Part shown: positions 55,479-64,000 of the stretch, in pieces
Layout of the letters: each line of letters opens with the position of its first letter
Numbering within the stretch: the first letter of the stretch is position 1
NCBI RefSeq assembly: GCF_036588685.1
Contig: NC_086375.1
Span: 9,293,916-9,357,915, forward strand
Reading direction: 5' to 3'
Length of the DNA stretch: 64,000 nt
From: Mytilus trossulus
Lineage: Eukaryota > Mollusca > Bivalvia > Mytilida > Mytilidae
Program-made: the position numbers and the translations under genes
Notes under the pieces: model-generated
Seen by the model: only the letters and a program-made list of their open reading frames with translations
Databases searched by the model: none
Told to the model about the DNA's origin: nothing

Positions 55479-56066
55479 TAAGGTTCATCATAACCTTTTG
55501 GCTAATATGGCCGTATTTACACCACAAATTTTACTCTGAGTACAGACAAACCTATTCACTTGCAAAAGTTTTAAGGGATGGCAGAAACTAGATATATAAA
55601 TTGTAAATACATTTTATGTTTTAGAAAATTATAAACGTTACTAGATTTTGCTTTCATTTTTTTTTCGTTCCTGCAGAAGGTGCCTAAATAAACTAAGTCG
55701 GGAAAGAGGTTTGAGAATCTCCCCTCATATAAGACATGTTGTGAGTAGTATTGATTTAAATGGACAATACATGAACAATTGACATCTGCAGACAATATGT
55801 GATTTAAACTGTGTAAATGAGTGAACCGTATCAAATGAAACTCGGGTGTTTGTTCATTTTGCCATCTTCTGCAGACTGATAAAAAATGGACATCAAAATC
55901 CAGGTAAGTCTTTAATTTTCTGAAACGTATACTTCATATTACTTTTATATATCTAGTTCCTGCCATGCCTTAAAAATTTCCTAGATGTACCAGTTTCTCT
56001 GTACTCATAGTAAATTTTGAGGGGTAAACACGGCCATATTTTTAAATTCCTTATGATGAACCTTAA
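55479..56066. repeat. Large inverted-repeat element, arms about 120 bp
   Basis: The left arm 55479-55600 and right arm 55943-56066 share TTAAGGTTCATCATAA, ATATGGCCGT, GAGTACAGA, GGCATGGCAG-like and ACTAGATATATAAA in inverse order, with maybe a quarter of positions different. Non-coding. Confidence 0.7.
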
Positions 56067-58079
56067 GAGTGGCATCGGAGTGGTCCTGATCCTGTAATCC
56101 TGAAATTAATAACATGAAATCCCGAAGTCACAAATTAAAAAAATATCAAATCCTGCCATCCCGAAATTCAAAATAGACATCCCGGATCCCGAAAGGGCCA
56201 ATAGAACATGGGTTTTTAGGTCAGGTTTGTACACATGAAATCTCTAGTCAAAAAATGCCAGTGATAGAAAGATAAACAGATAAGCAACTGTCCAGGGCCA
56301 AATAAGGGACGGGGGAAAGCCAGTATTAGTACTAACAATAAACAGATGCATTTACAGACCCAGGGGGTAGGAAAAATTTAGTTGATTATATATGAACTCA
56401 TCTAAGCATGACGGGAGTGGCCATGCAACCCTCTGGGCAGTCAGAGCCCCCCACCCCTTTATGGAAAGTTCTGGATCCACCACTGAGATTGTCAGGTTTT
56501 CTTTGTAAAGATACCTTAAAATATCACTAACTCTGACTTAGCACACAGTTTTATTCATTTTAGCTCATTAGCTGGGCTCACTGGCTAAAAAATTTCATTA
56601 CGGTTCACTGGCAAATATATATTGTATGTGTTATAAAGTTCACCTCACTTTATTACCGTATCATCTGTTAAAGTAATTATAATTGACAGATCAGCAACTC
56701 TCACATGTCTGCCCGTTCTTAAATAAACATGCAATTAAATAGATCAATTGAAGTTCTTATACACATGTTGTCATTCTGTAGTCTGACCATCAAACGATGT
56801 ACTTGTTAATAAATTAGTTATAGAAACTGGATTGTATTATTACCTATCAAAGATATTACAGTATGATATTCATGTGTAGATAATCTGATAATCTATACAT
56901 GTGTGTGAGGAGAAGTTAATATCAAGCTGGCTTTCGTCTGTAAAAAATGTCATAGGCCAAGTTTTGGTGGTGAAAAAGCCAGTAACAGAACGATGAACAG
57001 TCTGATCAGGTTTTCTTCCTATAGATCCATTAAAATTTCCCCCACTGAGGACACAATTTGATTCACATTAGCTCATTAGCTGCACTCACTCGCCATTAAA
57101 GTCATTACGGCTGACACTGGCTTATATGTAGAAAAGCTGATAACATGTACATACATGAGGGTGTTAATTAATGCCCTTTACTATCAGGTGTCAAACAGTC
57201 ATTCTCGGCTACTGTTAGCTTCAAATTGGTTAAAAATTCAACTGCGATTAGTCAAAATATCCTTAAGGTGATTTGACAGATGTCTCAAATAATTATCATT
57301 ACTGTTATTTTTGGAAAACAAATAGCGTGATTTGTCAAATTCAGCTGATTTTTTTATCGACTGAAAAAAGTGTACATTTTATCATCAGGTAAAAAAAAAT
57401 TTAATCTTCATTTGGCTAGAATACGTCAAGAAGGTACCCCCATTACTACCCTCATACATGTACATGTATATGGTCAGATCATATGTTATCGAATGTCATT
57501 TGAGTTTGTACTTTGCATGCCTTTTCAAATGAAATTGTGACGCCAGAATGCTTTATTAATAGAACAATAACCGACGAGAAGAGGACACATATGTCAACCA
57601 AAATTTTTGCAGCCACGTCTAAATGTGTGAGGACACCCTATCAAACTTGCACTCATGTTGTTTTAAAACTTTCTAAGGAAGCTGAAAAATACCAAAAATA
57701 GAAAAATAAACATATAATCGATATTGTAAAATATCAATGCGTTGAAAAGCCAATGATCTACATTGTACATTCATGTATATACATAAATATGTCAACCTTA
57801 ACATATAACTGATTTAATTTACACCACAACTATTGGAAAAAACCTTTATGTCTATATAACTTATTTGTAAGCCGTCACTATGGAGGAAATGGAGTTCAGT
57901 TTAATTGGGTTTATTTTGCGAAAAAGAACTAAATTTCCAGATCATAGTTTTCATTTTCTTTATATGTCAGTTTTAGTCTTATATATATGTACTTTATAAT
58001 TTTAGTCTTACATGTATATAATTATGTGTACATATGTCACTGATTCAGTGGCAATGGTAAATAGACACTGACAAGTCTT
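56067..58079. other. Intergenic with decayed repeats
   Basis: A direct repeat: 56490-56640 and 57005-57140 share CAGGTTTTCTT, CATTTTAGCTCATTAGCTG-like and CATTACGG. 56440-56490 resembles one end of the GGATCCA transposon family. No gene found. Confidence 0.45.
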
Positions 58080-58203
58080 CAGGAGCGGATCCAGAACTTT
58101 TCATAAGGGGGGGCTGCTCCAGTCATGCTTCAGTGATTCCCTATATAGTCAACCAAATTTTTCCAACAAAAGGGGGGGCAGGGCCCCTTACTGGATCCGC
58201 CTG
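58080..58203. mobile_element. Short inverted-repeat transposon (MITE), 124 bp
   Basis: The ends CAGGAGCGGATCCAG and CTGGATCCGCCTG are inverted repeats, flanked by AAGTCTT and AAGGTCTT (imperfect target duplication). Same family as 423-575. Confidence 0.72.
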
Positions 58204-59234
58204 AAGGTCTTAGATAACATTTTATAGTTAAGAATGTTTTGTCAGTTGACTAAAACTATAGGTGGAGGTGTGTGTGTTCTTATTTCAAACAGAGGGCCAC
58301 TCAACCTATATCAATATGTGCATGAATCAAATTGATAGTTGCTAGATAATGAATGATTATTCCACAAAAAAAGTTTTAACCTGTGCATATATACTTAAAA
58401 TATGATAAAAAAATCATGTCTTTTTCAGGACTTCTGAATCCAACCATGTAGTATGGCATGTTATTGAGATATGGTTTTGGTGGATGGATGTTCACGAATG
58501 ACCTGTAGTACAAAGTATATCACTGGATTTAGCTCTTTGTCTAAGTGTATTATTAAAGTACTCTGCTTTGAGCTCAGTTCATTGTTATGCAATTCATTCT
58601 TTGTGCAATAAAGATTTGACAGACAACTCTCATGTACAAGGATTTGTCAAAGTAGTATCACCTCTATGTACAATGTAAGTATTAGGGAGATAAAAGCATT
58701 CTATTTTGATTTGAACCAAACATATTGTATAAAAAAATAATTATTTACCTGAGAATGCTACTCCCGCTACTAGCAATTTGATGCTAGATTGTTTTAATAC
58801 ATCTGTACTGCCTACTGATGACGCGGTCTTGAGTGTAAATGGTTCTTCAATTATTTAAAAAAAAAAATTATAAGGCCTATCTAGGCTTATCGATTTCTAA
58901 ACCTATATTTCATTGTACATGTTTGAAATTTTTATACAAGAGCAGAAATTTTTGCGGTCGTAAATAGGTATCCTGTTGCATCGTCCGAAGACAGATGGTT
59001 TCCAGATAATAACTTTAGTATGTGTAAAAAGAAATCAAAAAAATTATAACACAATGTTTATAACCACAAAAGGAAGCTTGGGATTGATTTTGGAGGTTAA
59101 TATAGTCCCTTATGTTTAGATTAATCTAGTGTCAGTACAACAAGTTGTGTATAAGTATTTCAATTGTTCTGAAATTGTACCATAATGTTTAATATCATAA
59201 GTAGAAGGTTGGGGTATATTTTGTGGGGAATGGG
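58204..59234. other. Intergenic, no gene seen
   Basis: AT-rich. 59040-59100 resembles the GGAAGGTTGGGATTGATTTTGG portion of the repeat at 60925-61970. Confidence 0.45.
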
Positions 59235-59270
59235 GAATAGTTATCAAAGGTACCAGGGTTATAATTTAGT

Positions 59271-59314
59271 ACGCCAGACGCGCGTTTCGTCTACATAAGA
59301 CTCATCAGTGACGC
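59271..59314 (-). ncRNA. Type I hammerhead ribozyme (dimer, first copy)
   Basis: On the minus strand: GCGTCA-CTGATGA-GTCTTATGTAGAC-GAAA-CGCGCG-TC-TGGCGT. The core is intact, stem I has 6 pairs, stem II 4 pairs and stem III lies in ACGCGCGT. Confidence 0.85.
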
Positions 59315-59587
59315 TCATATCAAAATATTTATAAAGCCAAACAAGTACAAAGTTGAAAAGCATTGAGGATCCAAAATTCCAAAAAGTTGTGCCAAATACG
59401 GCTAAGGTAATCTATGCCTGGAATAAGAAAATCCTTAGTTTTTCGAAAATTTCAAAGTTTGGTAAACAGGAAATTTATTAAAATGACCACATTACTGATA
59501 TTAATGTCAACACCGAAGTGTTGACTACTGGGCTGGTGATACCCTCGGGGACGAAACGTCAACCAGCAGTGGCATCGACCCAGTGGT

Positions 59588-59950
59588 TTAGTTTAGTTTA
59601 AACATATTTATTTATAGTGGATTGGGAAACAAGTTTTGCAACTTATATTAATCCCTTTCCACTTTGCGGGTGCGAGTGCTGCCTTGTAGCGGCATTAGCC
59701 TACTCTTTTTCGAAATCTACAAGGGTGTCTTTAACGTGCAAGAGATGTGGCTCTCTCTTAACACGGGTCAGCCATTTATCGTCCCTTTCCGACGGACTAT
59801 GATCATCGTTTCCTCAAGACCATACTCGCAGATGGTGTCAAGGGAGAGCCGAAAATTGAGTTCCTGAAATTTCCATCCCAAACGGGAATCGAACCAGGAA
59901 CCTTTGTGTTAGTAGTCCGATGCACTGACCACTACACCACGGCTCTCTGC
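59588..59950 (-). mobile_element. tRNA-derived SINE, 363 bp, with 10-bp target duplication
   Basis: ACCCAGTGGT lies at 59578-59587 and 59951-59960. The minus strand starts with a tRNA-like head: A-box-like TGGTGTAGTGGTCAGTGC (59922-59939) and B-box GGTTCGATTCC (59885-59895), then a body with the domain shared with the gypsy element (about 59697-59796), and a TAAACTAAACTAA tail. It would be transcribed by RNA polymerase III. I cannot assign the family name with certainty. Confidence 0.85.
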
Positions 59951-59998
59951 ACCCAGTGGTGTAAATAGTTATCAGAGGTACCAGGATTATAATTTAGT

Positions 59999-60042
59999 AC
60001 GCCAGACGCGCGTTTCGTCTACATAAGACTCATCAGTGACGC
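59999..60042 (-). ncRNA. Type I hammerhead ribozyme (dimer, second copy)
   Basis: Same sequence as 59271-59314 by eye, with all core bases present. Confidence 0.85.
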
Positions 60043-60223
60043 TCATATTAAAATATTTATAAAGCCAACCAAGTACAAAGTTAAAGAGCATTGAGGATCC
60101 AAAATTCCAAAAAGTTGTGCCAAATACGGCTAAGGTAATCTATGCCTGGAATAAGAAAATCCTTAGTTTTTCGAAAATTTCAAAGTTTGGTAAACAGGAA
60201 ATTTATTAAAATGACCACATTAA

Positions 60224-60924
60224 GGTGGTAGACCTTGGTTCAGGGAGATAAGTCTTTAAATCAGTTATGTGTTTGTAAAAGTCAAGTTTCATCAATGTAT
60301 TTTAAGCATTTACCTGAAACAGATTGAAAATAATCTATGTAACCTAGAAGCTTAAAATATATTTATGAAAATAGTTGACACAAACGTACTGTAGATTTTA
60401 AGAGTTATTTCCCTTAACCTAGGTCTTCCTCCTTAAAACAGTCTAGGAATTAAGGGCCAAAAACAAGCATTTTTGTAGATTCAAGGCCATAAATTGGAGT
60501 TATCTTTCTATGTCCAGAATGGTTGTTGAATTACCTAAAACCAATATGCTTTATGAAATCTTCTTTGAAAATTGGAGTTATCTTTCTCTGTCCAGAAAAG
60601 AAGTTGAATCAACTTAAATTAATGCTATATACAATATACAATGCAAAATTCACTTTACTATCAACTGATAAATTAAAGCAGTCTTTAATAACTAGGGTTA
60701 TGCCCTTTTACAAATGGAAAAATTGAAGAATTATTTAGTTTCTTAAGTTTGTCTCAACTAAATTTAGTGAAATGTGTATATAATGCTTATTACCTCTAAA
60801 CTCTTTAAGTTCAATTTTTGGCAGCTTCACTTTTACAGTTCTTGATAACGTTATATGCTAGCGGGGGCATCATCATCATGACTGTATGACTTTTTATATT
60901 TTAATATTTTTTGATGTATTGAGT
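60224..60924. other. Intergenic, repeat fragments
   Basis: 60224-60260 (AAGGTGGTA...CAGGGAGATAA) resembles 42350-42390. The remainder is AT-rich with no gene; the small frame at 60523-60726 has no domain. Confidence 0.45.
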
Positions 60925-61970
60925 TTTGGTCCAAAGGAATTAGGGGCCAAAAGGGTCCAAAATTAAACTTTGTTTGATTTCATCCAAAAACGAATTATTG
61001 GAGCTTTTTAATATGCCAAATCTAACCGTGTATTCAGATTCTTAATTGTTGGTCCTGTTTTCTAATTGGTCCACATTAAGGTCCAAAGGGTCCAATATAA
61101 ACTTAGCTTGATTTTAACAAAAATTGAATTATTGGGGTTCTTTGATATGCTGAATCTCAACATGTATTTAGATTTTTTATACAACCACAAAAATTGAAAT
61201 TTTTAGTAGTATAATGGTATCACGTTGGCGTCATTGTCTTCATCATCGTCGTCCTAAGACATTTGGTTTTCGCACTCTAACTTTAGTAAAAGTAAATAGA
61301 AATCTATGAAATTTAAACACAAGGCTATGACCTTAAAAGGAAGGTTGTGATTGATTTTGGGTGTTTTGGTCCCATCAGTTTAGGAATTAGGGACCAACAA
61401 GGGTCCAAATAAGCATTTTTCTTGGTTTTCGCACAATAACTTTAGAATAAGTTAATATAAATCTATGAAATTTTAACTCAAGGTCAATGACCACAAAAAG
61501 AAAGGTTTGGACTGATTTTGGGAGTTTTGGTCCAATCGAATTAGGGACCAAAAGGGTCCAAATTAAACTTTGTTTGATTTCATCAAAAATTGAACTATTG
61601 GGGTTCTTTGATATACCGAATCTAACCGTGTATTGAGATTCTTAATTTTTGGTCCCGTTTTCAAATTGGTCTAAATCACGGTCCAAAGAGTCCAAAATTA
61701 AACTTCGTTTGATTTTAACAAAAAATGAATTCTTGGGGTTCTTTGATATGCTGAATCTAACCGTGTATTTAGATTTTTAATATTTATGACCGGTTATCAA
61801 ATTGGTCCACATTGAGGTCTAAAGGGTCTAAAATTGAACATTTTTTGATTGCATCAAAAATTGAATTCGTGGGGTTCTATGATATGCTGAATCTAACCAT
61901 GTATTTAGATTTTGGATATTGGACCATAATAGGTAAATGTCCAATTTAAAATTTTTAGGTTTTTAAGTTG
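60925..61970 (+). repeat. Tandem/dispersed repeat with GGTCCAAAGGGTCCAAA units
   Basis: Units of about 130-145 bp start near 60950, 61080, 61550, 61680 and 61810, each with TCCAAA-TTAAACTT, TTGATTT, GGGGTTCTTTGATATGCTGA and TAACCGTGTATTTAGATT. The segment between the two clusters has its own repeated text (TCTATGAAATTTAAAC...GATTGATTTTGG). Inverse, more decayed relatives lie at 17390-18830. Confidence 0.7.
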
Positions 61971-62554
61971 AAGTTCTTAGACCACATTCATTTTGTGTCA
62001 GAAACCTATGTTGTGTCAACTATTTAATCACAATCCAAATTCAGAGCTGTATCCAGCTTGAATGTTATGTCTATACTAACCCCAACCGTTCAGGGTTCAA
62101 CCTCTGCAGTCGTATAAAGCTGCGCCCTGTGGAGCATCTTTTCCATTCATTTGTTTATTTCTTTATTTGTTTAAATTAACATTGTTACAGTAAATGTTAA
62201 TTACTACACTTTCATACCACAACAAATATTGTATTGGTACATGTATCACTTATATTTGTATCCATATAACAAAACAAAAAATGAAAAGGAATTATTTTGC
62301 AATACCTTTTGAATACTATAACTTTTTAGATATTTATACATATTAAGACTTATTAAGTAGATGTTGATAATATCTGCTTGACATGCTTGAAATTCTATCA
62401 GATTACTTTTGGAGCAGTTATGAGTCTGAAGCATACTCACAAAGGTTCTTTTGGTGAAATCATTTTCATATTGGTCAATTTTTTTCTTTGCTTCGACCAG
62501 CTTTGATATAATCAAAGAATCGATATAAATCCGCACAGAGGTTTACTTCCTAGC
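61971..62554. other. Intergenic, no supported gene
   Basis: Contains GGGTTCAACCTCTGCAGTCG (about 62092-62112), a B-box-like piece probably from another repeat. The antisense frame at 62246-62536 has no domain and is not called. Confidence 0.4.
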
Positions 62555-64000
62555 TCATTTAGCCCCAAGCATCATGTCAGGCATTGCCATTACTAAAAAC
62601 AAATAAATGTATTCTAATCTGAGGAACAATGCCAAAGTGTTACCACTAGAAATAAGTATCTCGTTACCTTGTCTGTATTGATCGGTCTTGGACCGGGGCA
62701 GAAAAATAGAAATATGATCTTCAAAAATCTTAACATCCCTACATGTAATAGAACTTAATTCGTCAAAGCGCAAAAATCCAGCATAGCCTATCAAAATCAT
62801 AGTCAAATCTCTAACAATAAGCAAGTCATTTTCAAATTCATTAATTTTACAGAGTTCAAGTATTATATCCGAGGTAACAGGGTCCTTCTTTACGACTGGT
62901 TTTCCATTTAATCTTTTACATGATTGAGCTAACGAATGAATGTAAGCGTTATTTGTAGGATCAACGTAACCATAAAGCTCATGTACCCACTTTAAAGCAT
63001 AAATTATCGAATCTAAAGTACAAGGTGATGACTTCTTGTCAATCAATAGAGTTAAAAACAATGAAACATGAATCGGATCTGCTGTTAATTCGTTAAAACC
63101 ATATCCTTGAGCAAAAGATCTCCAACGATTATAACTAGCAAAGTACTTTTTGTAGTATTGTCACTTTTAGACTGGATAACATAAACTGACATCTTTTCTG
63201 CTAATTTTCCAAGTTCAACCAAACATCCTACAGTACTCTTCTCTACAATCTCCACAACATGTTGCCTCAGTCCTAAGCCTGAAAATCGCAAATATGGATC
63301 ATTAGAACATAATATTTAAAGCTATCAACCTAAATTTAAGTGGCCATTTCCCGAAAATGCCGTTTTTACCGGCACCTTTCACTATAACTTTGTCATTTGT
63401 AAGATAAATAGCGTCTGAAACAAAACTCTTAAAAATTTCTTGTGCACAAAGTAAAGGCCAAAATGCCGCCGATTTCCATTCTGGTATAACCAAAATACCA
63501 TTAGCACGCTCATTGCACATTTTGTTTACTGTTTTTGCAATCAAAGAAGGTTGATTTTATACCAACCAATTGTTGTCATTTCCCCAATATTGACTAAAAC
63601 TGTCAACTGCTTCAGTTCCTGGGCACCATATAACTGAATTGAAACGCGAACAATGTGTATTGTAATGAGTGGCAAATCGGTCTATGCTACACGGACCCCA
63701 AATATAGTTTAAGAAACTGAATGTTTCAGCGTTTAAAGACCAGTCATCGTGATCTGTATAACGACTAAGTTGATCAACATACACATTCTGAGCCCGAGGG
63801 ACCCAGCGAGGCTGAATATTAATGTTTTTCTGTTCACAAGATTCTAAAATATTAATCGCAGTTTTTTGTAGTGACAAATTTCTGCTCCCCACCGTCAAAA
63901 TACGTGCGACATTTTGATTGTCACTGTTGACTCGAACTAATTTGTTCTCCAACAACGAATCTTGAGTATACAAAACTCTCTTGACGCATTCACGTTCACG
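62555..64000 (-). pseudogene. DIRS-type retrotransposon remnant: RNase H end and tyrosine recombinase
   Basis: Minus strand, running past the window edge. 63557-63973 carries the pol C-terminus of DIRS elements (VNSDNQNVARIL, NVYVDQLSR, GPCSIDRFATHYN, FNSVIWCPG). An in-frame TAA at 63557-63559 separates it from its continuation at 63302-63544 (LIAKTVNKM, ILVIPEWKSAAFWPLL). The recombinase lies in two frames: 63085-63291, then, after a shift near 63150, 62555-63150 (YFASYNRWRSF, GFLRFDELSSI with the catalytic arginine, LPRSKTDQYRQG with the lysine). The frame ends before the expected H-x-x-R and the tyrosine nucleophile, so it is inactive. The reverse transcriptase proper lies beyond 64000. 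Confidence 0.8.

Larger units (their letters stand above)
59235..60223 (-). mobile_element. Tandem dimer of a hammerhead-ribozyme repeat
   Basis: About 257 bp is repeated directly (59235-59491 and 59967-60223), and the ribozymes are 728 bp apart. Removing the 363-bp SINE and one 10-bp target duplication leaves a spacing of about 355 bp, so the original arrangement was a head-to-tail dimer of roughly 355-bp monomers, typical of animal ribozyme-bearing retrozyme/satellite units. Confidence 0.78.

Noticed and set aside
59524..59570. Second hammerhead-like sequence (CTGGTGA ... GACGAAACGTC) on the plus strand
   Set aside because: Flanking strands pair, but the core differs (CTGGTGA, not CTGATGA) and stem II lacks the expected closing pair, so it is probably coincidence or a dead relic.
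59885..59939. Possible functional tRNA gene on the minus strand
   Set aside because: A- and B-box-like sequences are followed by a long SINE body, an A/T tail and target duplications, so it is the head of a SINE.

Overview
The window reads as AT-rich nuclear DNA from a bivalve mollusc, most likely a mussel close to Mytilus. This rests on eukaryotic exon/intron structure, B-box/coiled-coil and HEPN (DZIP3-like) genes of the kind that are expanded in bivalves, and several interspersed repeat families that I recall from mussel genomes. The species call is inference. I ran no search or alignment; all comparisons were made by eye.

Layout. 0.4-3.6 kb: a small inverted-repeat transposon, a fold-back element and a 749-residue membrane-anchored HEPN protein gene. 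3.7-6.6 kb: stacked repeats, including a hammerhead-ribozyme repeat split by a 977-bp terminal-inverted-repeat element. 7,184-16,035: a complete Ty3/gypsy LTR retrotransposon. It has LTRs of equal length (989 bp) in which I see no difference, a 4-bp target duplication (AATA), an 18-nt primer-binding site matching tRNA-Leu, and an intact fused gag-pol frame. After pol it carries an unusual extra gene for a two-zinc-finger protein, preceded by a splice-acceptor-like sequence.

16.7-51.9 kb is a tandem segmental duplication in which three copies of a RING-less B-box/coiled-coil/beta-propeller (TRIM-like) gene lie at 19.5, 30.9 and 47.6 kb, all on the plus strand. Between them, on the minus strand, lie two broken copies (25.2-28.1 kb and 40.0-44.9 kb) of the 3' end of DHTKD1, a mitochondrial 2-oxoadipate dehydrogenase E1 gene. 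One DHTKD1 exon together with its splice donor has been amplified into a tandem array of about seven units in one copy and three in the other.

52.9-60.2 kb: further hammerhead-ribozyme repeats, one as a dimer interrupted by a tRNA-derived SINE with a clear 10-bp target duplication, plus several inverted-repeat elements. The SINE shares a domain of about 100 bp with the 3' untranslated part of the gypsy element. 60.9-62 kb: a tandem/dispersed repeat. 62.5-64 kb: the decayed RNase H and tyrosine-recombinase end of a DIRS-type retrotransposon on the minus strand, running off the window.

The strongest candidates for something undescribed are the zinc-finger gene inside the gypsy element (with an RNase H that lacks its first catalytic segment in an otherwise young, intact copy), the exon-derived array in DHTKD1, and the domain shared by the SINE and the LTR element.
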